Of a DNA stretch of 64,000 nt, positions 45,759 to 56,633 are shown one piece after another. The notes beneath the pieces were generated by a model, which was not told the origin of the DNA, did not search any database, and worked only from the letters and a program-made list of their open reading frames with translations. The position numbers were made by a program, and so were the translations under genes. Positions within the stretch are counted from its first letter, which is position 1. Each line of letters starts with the position of its first letter. Origin of the DNA: Podarcis raffonei (taxonomy: Eukaryota; Chordata; Lepidosauria; Squamata; Lacertidae); NCBI RefSeq assembly GCF_027172205.1, contig NC_070614.1, forward strand, positions 41,779,001 through 41,843,000. The letters run 5' to 3'.

Positions 45759-46190
45759 CTAAAGAGGCATTTTGAAGTGAACCGGCACCCCGTTAGTGCA
45801 GCCCACCCGAATGCGCTGGGAGGTGGACCTGCCTCTGTAGTTACAGGGGGGTCTCTGGGAGCCTCCCCCAAGAATGCGGCAAGCTGTGATGTCAAAGGGT
45901 GTGTTGCTGTCATAGTAATTCTCGCTGGCGTAGGTCCCCCCGTCACCGCAGGTGGCATCCACGGCCATGGGGTCCCCATGGATGAAGGTGTTGGAAGGTT
46001 TGCAAACACCGTCGGTCATCCCCCTTCTCTGCATCATGAGGTTGCAATAGCGCCGGGCATCCAAGTCGCTTCCGGTCTTTGGGAAGTCGATGTGCTGCCG
46101 GCGGAATTTCTCGTAACGGGATTCCCTCTGGGTAAGTGCCGGCAGGACCATCAGGAATAGCAGCAGCCAGCAGGCAGTCATCTGAGCCAT
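45759..46190 (-). CDS. Secreted RNase A family ribonuclease, angiogenin-like (copy 2)
   Basis: This 143-residue precursor has a signal peptide (about 1-20, ...VLPALTQ). KFRRQHIDFP carries His33, CKPSNTFIHG carries Lys64 and VPVHFK carries His138, so the catalytic triad is complete. Mature cysteines at 49, 63, 81, 104, 116 and 131 give the six-cysteine pattern. The loop after the third cysteine (GDGGTYASENYYDS) is longer and more acidic than in the neighbouring copies. A CCTAAGTGCAG acceptor lies 8 bases before the ATG (exon border near 46198), consistent with the usual non-coding first exon. An AATAAA on this strand at 45573-45578, about 180 bases after the stop, could end the transcript. Intact, probably active. 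Confidence 0.93.
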   Translation of the reverse strand: MAQMTACWLLLFLMVLPALTQRESRYEKFRRQHIDFPKTGSDLDARRYCNLMMQRRGMTDGVCKPSNTFIHGDPMAVDATCGDGGTYASENYYDSNTPFDITACRILGGGSQRPPCNYRGRSTSQRIRVGCTNGVPVHFKMPL

Positions 46191-46296
46191 GGTGTCCGCT
46201 GCACTTAGGAATGGAGAAGGGAATTATTATTTATTTCTTTTAAAAAATTGTAAGGCAATTTGCACACAAAACTAAATGATTTTGTGTAACTATATA

Positions 46297-46506
46297 CAGT
46301 GGTACTTCAGGTTACAGACTCCGCTAACCCAGAAATAATACCTCAGGTTAAGAACTTTGCTTCAGGATGACAACAGAAATTGTGCGGCAGTGGCACGGCG
46401 GCAGCGGGAGGCCCCATTAGCTAAAGTGGTACCTTAGGTTAAGAACAGTTTCAGGTTAAAAACAGACCTCCCGAACGAATTAAGTTCTTAACCCGAGGTA
46501 CCACTG
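46297..46506. mobile_element. Tigger-like MITE upstream of RNase copy 2
   Basis: cagtggtacttcaggttaca and cttaacccgaggtaccactg, TA at 46295-46296 and 46507-46508. About 100 bp upstream of the coding exon of RNase copy 2, so probably in its first intron. Confidence 0.8.
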
Positions 46507-47257
46507 TACAGCAAAAGCTGAAGAGCGGCCACTGCTTTGATTGGCTAGGTTGAATATCAACACAGATCCTCCACAGGCATTGGCTGGCCTTCTGTGATGT
46601 CATTCCTGAGTGTTCTAACCTCTGAGTGGGAAAGAGGTGCTCATGGAATGTTAACAAAATGTGGCTTCTACAAAGAAAACGAAAGATCACTTCAGCAGCA
46701 TGTAAGGGCCACTGATATCTGGGAATAGAAGGAGCTGCAAGCTCTTTGCAGGAAGGAGGAAGTGTCACAGAAAGGATGGCTCAGCTCACCGAAGCCAATT
46801 GCAAAAAGGGCAGTGTAGAACATCTTAAAAAGCAGGGAGGGGGAGTTGATTCTTTAGTCTTCTGCTTTAGTCTTCTGCCAGTATAACAAATGAGTACAAT
46901 CTAGAAAGCTGTTTATGAGGTCACAAGCTTTTTCATCTGTGTTGAACACATAGTTTAGATAGTTGGGGTTTTTCCTCATCTCCTGTCATAGCTCCAGGTA
47001 GAGAAGCAGGGGCCATAACATAGATTGAGAGATTGATCGATCAGTGATAAACACCAGTGGAGGCTGGTGCAGCAGAGCAAATGGGAACTCATGCTCCATG
47101 TGCTCAGACAGCCCTCACCTCCCTAACTGTCCCCATATACATGTCTTTCAAAATATAAACAATAAACGATAAAATAAAATTTTATTTTTTTAAATGAAAC
47201 AAAACCTACAGTAAGATGGAAAATAATGATTATTTTTTATACTTCTGATTGGCCCTA

Positions 47258-47297
47258 GAGGCTCGGTGTTTCAGACCACAGCACCACCCGCGTCCCT
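47258..47297 (-). mobile_element. Sauria-type SINE head fragment
   Basis: aggctcggtgtttcagacca and caccacccgcgtccc are the reversed 5' end of the SINE. Confidence 0.55.
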
Positions 47298-47390
47298 CAT
47301 GCAGAATGTAGGCACCCTGTATATGGAAAGGAGCAAACCAGTGATATTTTAGGGAGCAGGCTAGCAGGCGGGGCCCATGACTTACATCAT

Positions 47391-47572
47391 AGGAGCCTAC
47401 ACAACACAAAACACTGTTGCTGTATGTAGGTTTTATTTTATGTGTTTTTTATCTTATATTTTGGAAATGTACATCCAGTTGTTTTTTTCCTTTAATTTTT
47501 TTGGGGGCCCCCAAGAGAGTGGGGCTGTAAGCTATAGCTTGTTTAGCGTATATGTAAATCTGGCACTGTTCA
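47391..47572 (+). mobile_element. Partial hAT element (copy of 49030-49203)
   Basis: ggagcctacacaacacaaaa through gtaaatctggcactg is about 90% identical by eye to the 3' half of the complete element at 48856-49203. Confidence 0.75.
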
Positions 47573-48576
47573 CATGCAGCGCAAGTCCCTAACTCACTGA
47601 GGGTTTGAGGCCCATCGGCTGACCTCACCTGGTTTAGCTTGCCAGTCAAAACTGTTCTGGGGTGTGGCTGCTGTCACATGCTGACAGCTTCTGGGAGCCA
47701 CAGGTGAGAGCTGAGTGCAGGGTGGGGACCAAAGGCAGGGGGAGAAGAAGGAGCATGACATGTCCCTCACCACAGATACTACCCCCTCCCCTAACACCCC
47801 ACACACTCCAGAACATTTAATTATAGCAACTCATTTGAATGCTTGGGCCCTAATCCCCTCACTTTTTTCAGCAGATCCTACCTGCCTTGCAGAGCAAAAT
47901 GGTCCCCTTCTGAGCTGTGTTTTTCCCTTCTCGAGATCTTGTTTTACCGAGATGGCGAAACAGATCAAGTTCCCAGAAAACTTTTTTTTTTTTTAATGGC
48001 ATATTTTGCAATCCTCTGGACTGTGTGGAAAAGTGGGAGGCTCCATTGCAAAGCTGTTTGAGGCAAATTGGCTGGTTCTAGACCACTCGTTGCTTATTAA
48101 CAAATGGATCTGGTTCAATTTTTTTTTTAAAAAAAAATCAACATCATCATCTCGCCCTTGAAAAGGTGCTGTGCTGCCAAAATGTGTCAGGGCCTCAGTG
48201 TTGACAAAGCCAGGACAAGGCTGAAAACCGCACCCTGCTGATCAAGGGCGGCAGGAGGGGGGAGAGACTTTTGTTTCATGTTTCTAAGGAAAGAAAAGAT
48301 GCAGAGCATCTGGAACTGATAATATTTGAAAAGGAAAACATCACTAGCCACTTTCTTCTGTTACACGTCAACCAAGTTAGGAGGACCCAGGGAGGAGTAA
48401 ATAACTGCTGCTGAGAAAATTAGACTGAAGAAGACGGCTGCACTTTGGAGCTAAAGAAGAGCAGTTCAGATCAGCCTCCTCTCCCTCTGAAAGGGAAATG
48501 TCACAGATCTTGTCCATCTTCCCTCGCTGAAACCTGAATCTTGTGGCATGGGCCTGTGCTATTGATAGTCTTGCAT

Positions 48577-48772
48577 TCTCTGCCTTATACTGAGTGAGGC
48601 CATCGGTTCTCCAGGATTTCAGGCACAGGACATTCCCCGTCCTACCTTGAGATTTTAGGGTCTGAACATAGGATTTTCTGTTTGCAAGGCAGAGCCACTG
48701 CCAGTCAGTGTAGACTGAGCTAGGTGGGCCAGTGACCTGACTCAGTATAAAACACCTTCCGTTGTTCCTTTG
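48577..48772. mobile_element. tRNA-derived SINE pieces in opposite orientations
   Basis: 48577-48690 is reversed (tctccaggatttcaggcaca ... tttgcaaggcagagccact). 48693-48772 is forward (gccagtcagtgtagactgag ... tgactcagtataaaacacct). The two halves of the family thus face each other. Confidence 0.5.
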
Positions 48773-48855
48773 GCCTGATCTAGTTGGGCACTTAAGTTAT
48801 CTTAAGTGAAGAATGTGCAAGGGCGACCAGTGACATCAATATGAGCATGTGCACT

Positions 48856-49203
48856 CAGGGCCGGATTTAGGTTTGATGAGGCCCTCAGCTACTGAAGGTA
48901 ATTAGGCCCCTTATAGGTCCAGCTGTCCTTTGTCAACAACAAATTGTTTCTGTTTTTTTGTGTTGAATATATGCTATATGGTAATTTATGGACCTAGTAG
49001 GTATCTTAAGCGATTTGCACACAACAAATAGGAGCCTACACAACACAAAACACTCTTGCTGTATGTAGGTTTTGTTTTATTTGGTTTTATCTTATATTTT
49101 GGAAATGTACATCCAGTTTTTTTCCCTTTAATTTTTTTGGGGGCCCCAAAAGAGTGGGGCCCTAAGCTATAGCTTGTTTAGCTTATACGTAAATCCGGCA
49201 CTG
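48856..49203. mobile_element. hAT element, complete ends, exact 8-bp TSD
   Basis: cagggccggatttaggtt and acgtaaatccggcactg are inverted ends. tgtgcact is exact at 48848-48855 and 49204-49211. No transposase frame; non-autonomous, 348 bp. Confidence 0.88.
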
Positions 49204-49439
49204 TGTGCACTAATGAACTTTGCTCAATGGTGCACTGTCACTGGTCCTCCTTGCAAATTATCTTCAACTCTCTGGGGAAGGAAAGAAAGAGAGAGAGAGA
49301 GCCCTTTCTTTGTTCAAAACAAACCTTCTCTGTAACTTTCACATGCTGTTGTGAATTATTAACTTACTTATAGCTTTAGTAATTTATTAACTTGCTGTAA
49401 AAGTTGAAGTTATTCACATACACATTTTTCATTCCTCTA

Positions 49440-50195
49440 TAATGGTGTGTGTGTGCTCCATGAGGCAATACCCGAAGGACCTCCTCTTTCCATATCAACC
49501 CACCTGGACCCTGAGATCACCTCCTGAGCCCCTCCTTCGTGTGCCTCCTCCTCAAGAGGTCAGGAGAGTGGCAACAAGAGAACGGGCCTTCTCTGCAGTG
49601 GCTCTCCATCTGTGGAACACTCTCCCCAGGCAGGTTCTCCTCGCGCCTTCATTATACACCTTTAGGCGCCAGACAAAAACATTCCTTTTTAACCAGGCCT
49701 TTGGCTGACCTGAGGGATGCGGGTGGCACTGTGGTCAAAACCACTGAGCCTCTTGGGCTTGCCGATCGGAAGGTCGGCGGTTCGAATTCCCGTAATGGGG
49801 TGAGCTCCCGTTTCTCGGTCCCAGCTCCTGCCAACCTAGCAGTTCAAAAGCACGCCAAAAAGTGCAAGTAGATAAATAAGTAGATAAATAGGTAGATAAA
49901 TAAGTACTGGCCACATGACCCAAAAAAACTGTCTGCGGACAACCGGCGGCTCCCTTGTCCAGGAAGATGAGCACCGCAATTCCAGAGTCATTCATGACTG
50001 GACTTAACTGTCAGGGGTCCTTTACCTTTACCTTTACCTTGGCTGACCTGATCAACACCCTATACCCTTTAAAATGTGGCTCTTTTGGGGTGGGGGCGTT
50101 ATTGTTTTGATTTTATATATTGCAATCCTTTTTGTGAACCACCCTGAGACCTCTGGGCATAGGGCAGCATATAAATTCAATAAATGAAATGAAAT
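49440..50195 (+). mobile_element. LINE 3' end, family B, split by a SINE
   Basis: 49440-49713 encodes PEPLLRVPPPQEVRRVATRE, AFSAVALHLWNTLPRQV and YTFRRQTKTFLFNQAFG. 50041-50195 continues the 3'UTR to an aaataaa-type end. A Sauria SINE interrupts at 49714-50038. Confidence 0.75.
49714..50038 (+). mobile_element. Sauria-type SINE inserted in LINE, exact TSD
   Basis: Head gggatgcgggtggcactgtg, B box ggttcgaattcc, tail ctttacctttaccttta. ttggctgacctga flanks at 49701-49713 and 50039-50051. Confidence 0.92.
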
Positions 50196-50303
50196 GGCTT
50201 GTTAGAAGGGGGTCCAGGAGGGCAAAATAGCTGGTGGGTAAAGGTTCAGTATCTCCTCTTCCCCGCTTCTTCCACTTCAAAAACACTGTCTCAAAAAATG
50301 GTC

Positions 50304-50560
50304 AGGGGGATACCTCCTGCAGAGTCACACCTGACCTTTGGGTTGATGCTCTGTTGCTAACAATACCACCTGAAGATTTCTCTCTCTCTCGGTTTCCAAC
50401 AGATTTCCAAGCTGACTTGGAAGCTAGATTCCCATGTGGGTCTGAATATCCCCAGACACTTTCAAGGGGAACATTTGTCTTCCAAAGAAGGGAGTTTACA
50501 TTGTCCATTATATTTACTCCCAGCCTCAAAGCACCCACAGAGCCACAAACGGCAAGATGA
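50304..50560 (-). repeat. Unidentified block shared with 63348-63595
   Basis: Plus-strand strings such as gtgggtctgaatatcccca, ctttcaaggggaacatttgt and aagaagggagtttacatt are shared with the copy at 63.4 kb over about 240 bp, roughly 80-85% identical by eye. On the minus strand both keep one frame (NSLLWxTNVPLESVWGYSDP) in the conserved core. It lies between RNase copies 2 and 3. Confidence 0.6.
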
Positions 50561-50989
50561 CTGTTTATTAGGCATCCTGTGGAATGTGCTCAGAAGCAGC
50601 CCTGGGGCTGTGGTGCCTGATCACATGATGACAACTGGCTGTGTCTATAAACATGAACTCTGCACACTGGGACAGAACTGAGTGGGGAACCAGAGTTGTG
50701 AAAGTGTTGGGGGAAGCATTCCAAGCTGCCAGACATTAATGCTGAACCATATGCGCTCTATATTGTGAATACCCTATGGGTGGGGGTTAAATGGAAGGAG
50801 AAAATCTAGACATTTGGGCATGGGGAAATGGAAAAAAGGAGAAAGGCAGTGGTGACAGTTCCCCACCCTAATATTTGACTGCTATACCTTTCTTGCTGAA
50901 ACATGGTTTTGCTTCAGTCATGAGCATCAAAAAACCTCCTATCCATCTCCCAGCAGACACTATGTCCCCCCCAACAATGATTCACTTGG

Positions 50990-51640
50990 AATAACTGTAT
51001 GCCACCACACCATAATTCCTGACAGGAAATGGTTGTGGCCTGCGTGCTCTCATAAAATGTGTTGCAGGCACAAATTGGATCTAGCCAGGGCCTCAACTTT
51101 TACTGCCAATGAATCGTCCAGGTACTCTGCCTCCCCTATGGTATGTCTAGCTAAACTCGAAGTCCCTAAGTGCTGGAGGGCCTTTACCTTGGCTCAATTT
51201 CATGCCCACCCTTCAGCTGTCCTTGAAGGCCGATACAGGAAGATTGCTTACCTGGAGAGACAATGCGCATGTGACTCTGGATAAATGGAAACAACAGAGC
51301 ATGTGCTTCTCCAATGTCTTTATTATAGAGACATTTGTACTACCCTCATCTTACCACTACTGCATAAGTACCCAGGGTGCACAGGACAATTCTATACCTC
51401 CCTGCTGCTTTCAGATACCAATCCTGCTACAACATACGTTCCAGATTCTGCACAGCAGCGCTCAAAATTCATCGGATGATGACCTGTGACACAAACTAGA
51501 TATAATGAGCGCTCATATTAGAGTGCTCTGTAGACTGACAGCTATAGTCTTATATATACTAACCTTTTATGCTCTTTCATTCTTGTCTAATGTTCCTAAC
51601 TCCTCTTTTAGACCCATGTGGGCAGAAACATGAAAGAAAA
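50990..51640 (+). mobile_element. LINE-like C-terminal fragment
   Basis: The plus strand encodes YRKIAYLERQCACDSG and, in another frame, METTEHVLLQCLYYRDICTT then LPLLHKYPG. The pattern of a Cys pair followed by xTxEHVLLxCxxY is common at the C-terminus of vertebrate LINE proteins. Frame changes show it is degraded. Confidence 0.55.
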
Positions 51641-51945
51641 TCTCGGACAGTCAGTACTGCATTCCACATTCCCTCCCTTGGATGCAATAAGAAAAAGAAA
51701 TGAAATTAAACACACATCAAATGCTATGCAACTTTCTCCTCAGTTTAATAGTGACAGACATTGCTGGTTTAACAGAATCAAAGCAGGTTTCTTTGCCACT
51801 ATGGTTTAAGGGTGTTTTCTTTGTTTTTTAATTGCAGTAAAGCAGAGCTGGACAGAATGGCAGCAAAGGGGGGTTTTCAGTGGAGTTGCAAGGGATGGCA
51901 TAATTGTTAAAAAGCTGAATATTTGGGATCTGGGTGTTGGAAATC

Positions 51946-52392
51946 TTACACTGTGACAATGATGCTTTCGTCAAAGTGCACAGGCTCATTATTCTGATTA
52001 CAGGCAATGACGATGTATCTGGATGACTTGTTATCAGAGTACTTGCAAGGTGGGCGAGTTGAGCCGCCTTTGTGCTTGCAGGTGGTGACAGTGAAGGGAC
52101 GGAGAGCGATCCTCAGCCCGTTTCCATAATCCTTCCCTCCAGTATCAGTGCACACAGATTTGATGTTATTCTTGGTGCCGTGGATGAAGGTGTTCACTTC
52201 CTTGCATGCTGGTTTGTCCAGCCCACGTCTTTTCATCATGACGTCACAATACTGCTTTCCAACGTTGCTCTTGGGATTATCGTAGTGCTGCCTTAGGAAC
52301 TTCTCATAGGGGGTTTCACAATAGGCTCCCAGTGCCAGAACAGACACCAGAAAGGTGAGGAGTGCAAGGCCAGATCCCTTGAAAGGCATCAT
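51946..52392 (-). CDS. Secreted RNase A family ribonuclease, angiogenin-like (copy 3)
   Basis: The 148-residue precursor starts at MMPFKGSG. I chose this start over upstream in-frame ATGs because a strong acceptor, ATCTCTTTCAG, lies 16 bases before it (exon border at 52408), and the longer frame runs into intron sequence. Signal peptide about 1-25 (LLTFLVSVLALGAYC). KFLRQHYDNP holds His36, CKEVNTFIHG holds Lys64 and EPVHFDES holds His139; the triad is complete. Six mature cysteines lie at 49, 63, 81, 105, 116 and 131. MKRRGLDKP resembles the angiogenin nuclear-targeting segment. The mature chain is rich in Lys and Arg, as in host-defence RNases. Intact, probably active. Confidence 0.94.
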   Translation of the reverse strand: MMPFKGSGLALLTFLVSVLALGAYCETPYEKFLRQHYDNPKSNVGKQYCDVMMKRRGLDKPACKEVNTFIHGTKNNIKSVCTDTGGKDYGNGLRIALRPFTVTTCKHKGGSTRPPCKYSDNKSSRYIVIACNQNNEPVHFDESIIVTV

Positions 52393-52408
52393 CGTGGGCG
52401 ACCGCTGC

Positions 52409-52419
52409 CTGAAAGAGAT
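52409..52419 (-). promoter_or_regulatory. Splice acceptor of RNase copy 3
   Basis: Minus strand ATCTCTTTCAG, preceded by a run of C residues, ends one base before 52408. It decides the start codon: the coding exon begins GCAGCGGTCGCCCACG then ATGATG. It implies an upstream non-coding exon, which I could not locate. Confidence 0.75.
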
Positions 52420-52429
52420 ACCGGGGGGG

Positions 52430-53040
52430 GGGGAAGTAAAGTGGGTGTGTAAATGCTCTCTTTCTGTTTGCCACCAGAGGGTGCTTTGTGAAACAGCTTG
52501 GAGTTCAAATGAATGCTGTACTGTATATCCTTGCAAATTCTTATCTGCAAATGTTGTGGTGGATGTTATCTAGTCATGATCACATAACCATGTGAATATT
52601 GATACAAACCAGTCACATTGCAGCTTATGCATCTTATAGCAGAAGTTTAAGAAACAATTTAAATATTTTTTAAAACCACTCTAAGTAGAATAATGAAGCA
52701 TAACCACCCACCCTACCCACTCGCCACTCCCAGTCTTCCCCTCCCCCTCTTCTTCTTCCTAATTGTTTAAACCAATTCATAAACCAAGAATTTATGCATT
52801 CACCACTAATAATGAAACACATGTTGTAGATATTTTTCAACAATTATTATGCTATTTTTGTGATATACAAATGACATGAGAAAACTTGGTATACTTATTT
52901 GTATAACATCATTCTTGTTTGTAAAACCCAATAAAAAAAACCAATATAAAAGAAGAAGCTTGGACCATTGTTGAGGGTCAGGGAGAAGGAGGCAAAGAAG
53001 AGAGGATATTTGTACAAGCTCAGTTAAGTTTCTGGCTGAA
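52430..53040. other. 5' flank / presumed first intron of RNase copy 3
   Basis: A poly(G) run at 52432-52442 and an L1-like A-rich 3' end near 52930 are visible. The non-coding first exon must lie here or further upstream, but I cannot place it. Confidence 0.4.
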
Positions 53041-53049
53041 GTGAGATGT

Positions 53050-53281
53050 GAGCAAGGGACTCACTGGTATGAATCTGAGCTCCAGACTAGCACTGAGAGA
53101 CCAGGGTTCAAATCCCCACTCAGCCGTGAAGCTCATTGGGAAACCCTGGGTCAGTCTCAGTCTCTTACCCTAGCCTGCCTCACAGGATTGATGAGAGGAC
53201 TGACTGAAGGAGGAGAACGATGCATGCTGCCTTGAGCTCCTTGGTGGAAAGGTGGGGTATAAATTAACCAATCAACCAACT

Positions 53282-53312
<31 letters not shown>
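53050..53312 (+). mobile_element. tRNA-derived CORE-SINE-like copy with (AATC)n tail
   Basis: gagagaccagggttcaaatc, agctcattgggaaaccctgg, gcctgcctcacaggatt, ggtggggtataaatta and (aatc)n. A truncated sister lies at 63788-63897. Confidence 0.7.
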
Positions 53313-53313
<1 letters not shown>

Positions 53314-53699
53314 TCCCTTTTGTATAAACTCCCTTAAAATCCTTCTGAAAGTCTTCGTCAAGCGCAACCAGTAGCTCAACAAGACAGCGGGGCATAAGAT
53401 TTATTTCTTAACCTTTAGGTTAAAGTGCTGTACACCTTGGAACACCATGAGCTTTAAGTAGCTGGGTTGGTCTTGCAGCATCAGTAGATTTAAACAATTG
53501 TTGCTATAATCTTTTTGCATAGCCTCTTACATAAATGCATCTTAAGCTCCCCCCCCTTTTCTAGTAGGATTTAGTAAGAGCTAAATTGGAGTCACTTTTG
53601 CATGTTGCAATTTGTGCACACAACAGCTCCCTCATCTTGTGGTTTAAGGTTGTATGTTCACCCCTCTTAAAAATATATATTCCCCTAATAATAACTGCT

Positions 53700-54480
53700 T
53701 GCTTTATATTCTGCTTATGTTTCCCAGGCACGTAATGTTCTCTGACATTTCCCTTTTTCTAAGATTCCTCTGTGTGGAATGTAATGTGCTTTGAATTTCC
53801 TTAGTGTAGATTATTACTCCCATCCAGGCCCATGAGAGGGTGGGGGGCAGCCAAGTACTGCAACTATGAGTTGGGCCATAGGGAAAGCCCCATGGAGGCC
53901 ATGCTTTCCACAAAGTCCCAAGCGCCCCTTGTAAGGTCGTGTCACCATGGATGTTAAAATGCCCATGGACAACCAAACTAGGTGTCTCCAGGAGAACATC
54001 TGCCACGACCTGAAGCAGCTTGGGCAGGGAATCCTTGGTGCAGCAGAGAGGTCAGTACACCAAAAGGAATCCTGTACTGCCCTTACTGCCCAATCTCCAG
54101 AACATGCACTCAGAGAACTGGGTCTTCCCAATAGGACACCTGCTACAAACTAATGACTTCCTAAAACTCACTGCAACCTCGCCTCCCCACCCATATGACC
54201 TGGGTTGCTGTGTGTAAGAGAAACCTGGTGGACAAGCAGCGGCAAGGACAGGCCCATCTGCTTCATCCAACCAAGTCTCTGTTACACATGCCAGGTCAAG
54301 TCCTCCATCCACAATCAAGTCGTGGATGACAGCCGTCTTGTGAATCATTGACCTGGCATTGCACAGCAGCACCTTAAAGTCATGTGGGTCTCCCTTGCTG
54401 AATCCAGTATGCTTGCGGACAAGACCAGACCCGGAGGCAGGGATAGTCTTCAAACAACGACTAAACCTGCCTCCTCGGTA
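53700..54480 (-). mobile_element. LINE endonuclease-domain fragment
   Basis: The minus strand encodes LLCNARSMIHKTAVIHDLIV, DLACVTETWLDEADGPVLAA, GWGGEVAVSFRKSL and then TPSLVVHGHFNIHGD. This is the N-terminal AP-type endonuclease of a CR1/L2-lineage LINE (TETWL, GxFNIH motifs). At least one frame change. Possibly the 5' part of the family A elements. Confidence 0.75.
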
Positions 54481-55770
54481 ACGACATGGTCATAAATCCA
54501 CCATTACTCTGACCTTTCAATAACTGTTACGCTCTTAGGCATCAACCACCAGACCCAATAACTTACTATTTCTTCTCTTTAGCCTCCTGTCTTCTCTCTT
54601 AGCCTCTCTTTTGTTTTGCTCAGCTCCAGATGATACCCTGTCAATGCTTTGTCCAACCTTTTATCCTCTAGCGGCCACAGCTTCTGGCCAATAGCACACG
54701 ACCAGGTTGCAAGGCAGTCTTCTATTGGACCTCAGCCAAGGTTCAGTAGGAATCCTTTAGTGACCCTCAGAACACCAATTGGATTGGTCCTTTAGGATGA
54801 ATGGAATAATGCCCCCAACAATAACAGTGTGATCCTAGCCACTTCCTCCAGCCAGCCCAGAGCATGCCCCTAGCTGTCAACTTCCTCTTCCTCAGTATCA
54901 GATCATGCCAGTCATGAATGGAGAATTAAATGCAATTTTGCAAAGCAGCTCAGATATGCTGAAATGTATTTTCGAAAGCCAAAGCTGACGAAAAGCCTTC
55001 ACAATATTTCTGGGAAAGGGCCAGCGTTGCAACTGTAATCACTAGGAACACCTTCTTAGTCACTACCGAGAAATCCACACTCAAAAAGGGCAAAGTCATA
55101 AGATACAACTCAATTAATACTTCAAAAACAACAACAACACAAAAACCTGAAAATGCAACTGATTGCCCACAAGGCAACCAACTGAAAGATGAACTTGCTG
55201 CCAAGCAAGGATAGCTCAATGGCAACCTTCAGGAAATGGGGATGCCAGTTGTCAGGGAACTGCCATCAGTGCCGGAGGGAGAGAGCAAAAGCCAGAGGGA
55301 TCATAGAGAGCGTCCAGGGATCGAGAGAAGCAGCCCATCTTCTGGGGAAGGAAACCAGTGTAGCACCAGTGGAGGGGGGGGAGCAGGAGGCTGAAGTGGC
55401 GAGGTGGTCCCATGACTCCTTGCCTGGGACCAGCGGGGTTAGTAGGGGTCCTCCGTTGCCCACGCCCTCTCTGCACAGAAGGCTCCCGCGCAGAGAGAGA
55501 GGGCGTCAAAGAGCTTCTTTGCTGGAAGAAGTTTAAGAAACACCCACTCACGGGTTCTGCCAGCGACTGAGTCAGCCACGGGTGAGTGGTGGTCCGGACA
55601 GATAAGGTTTACTTTGGCAGCCCAGCCAGGTGTTTGCACCCAGCCAGGGAGATAGTTGCCTGCTTGCGCATGAGCAACGCCTAGAAAACATTACACCAGT
55701 CCTCTGAATTTGAGGCAGAAATGAGGCCCAGACCTTTTCTATTAATCTGTGGAAGACTTCACTGATAGCA
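54480..55770. other. Intergenic, repeat-like, unassigned
   Basis: 55240-55700 is GC-rich with short open frames on both strands, and looks like part of an old interspersed element, but I cannot name the family. Confidence 0.35.
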
Positions 55771-55775
55771 TAGGC

Positions 55776-56100
55776 CAGGGGTCAGCAAGGCTTACCAGGC
55801 ATGGGCAGGATCACTCCTGCAGAGATCCCCGTGGGACGGGCAGGAGCAGCACGATGCCGGAAATCTCTTCTGCGCATGCCCAGATGCCAAAAATCACACC
55901 TGCGCAGAAGGATTTTGGCATCTGGGCATGCGTAGGAGCGATTTCTGGAGCCGCGGAAGAGAGTCCCTGCACTGCGCTGGTTTAACGCAGCACGTGGGGA
56001 CTCGCCAAGCAGGTGGCTGGGTTCGGGGGCAGCTCATGGGCCGGTTAAGCGACCCTCATGGGCCTCCTCTGGCCCATGGGCCTTAGGTTGTCGACCTCTG
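55776..56100. mobile_element. hAT MITE with 8-bp TSD
   Basis: caggggtcagcaaggc against the inverted ttgtcgacctctg end. gcataggc (55768-55775) and gcgtaggc (56101-56108) flank, one mismatch. Internal arms gcgcatgcccagatgcca / tggcatctgggcatgcg form a hairpin. Confidence 0.78.
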
Positions 56101-56633
56101 GCGTAGGCCAAGGATGGGGAGCTGGGTTCAGCTGGTGGGGGCAGGTTCTTGGTTTCCCCCACCCTTGGTATGCCATTTTAACAAGTGTCCATCACCTGAC
56201 ATCACCATGATGTCAAAATATCAATTCTTCCTTGCTAGTGTTGTAAGCTGCGCTAGAAAGGAAAATGCAAAGCCAGCTAAGCAAGGCTGGAAATTTCTGC
56301 CATGGAAACATGGGAAGTTAGCTGACCAGTGTTGCCTTCACTTTCTGATCCCAGGGAACCTAAAGTGCAGCTTAGTCTGGAAGCTATGCAACTGGAATTA
56401 TTATTTAAAAAAAACCAAACATAGCTCTATCACCCTGCCTTGAAATAAAACAAAAGGAGCTTATTATTTTGAATTTTGCTCATTTAATCCCCCCTTTGCC
56501 TCTTCTCACTTTCATATCGCCTCTTTTTATGTGTAACTATGTCCTGACTTCTCTTTCCTGCAGGATATTCTATAGCAGCAAAAGCCAAAGGGGTCATGCC
56601 GCACCTGATATGTTCACAAATTTAATATAGCGG

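Noticed and set aside
52393-52536. In-frame N-terminal extension of RNase copy 3
   Set aside because: A strong acceptor lies between this stretch and MMPFKG, and the extension lacks a signal peptide. It is intron sequence read in frame.
55189-55551. Open frames of about 100 codons on both strands in GC-rich sequence
   Set aside because: No family motif, no splice support, and frames on both strands at once. Probably an old repeat.
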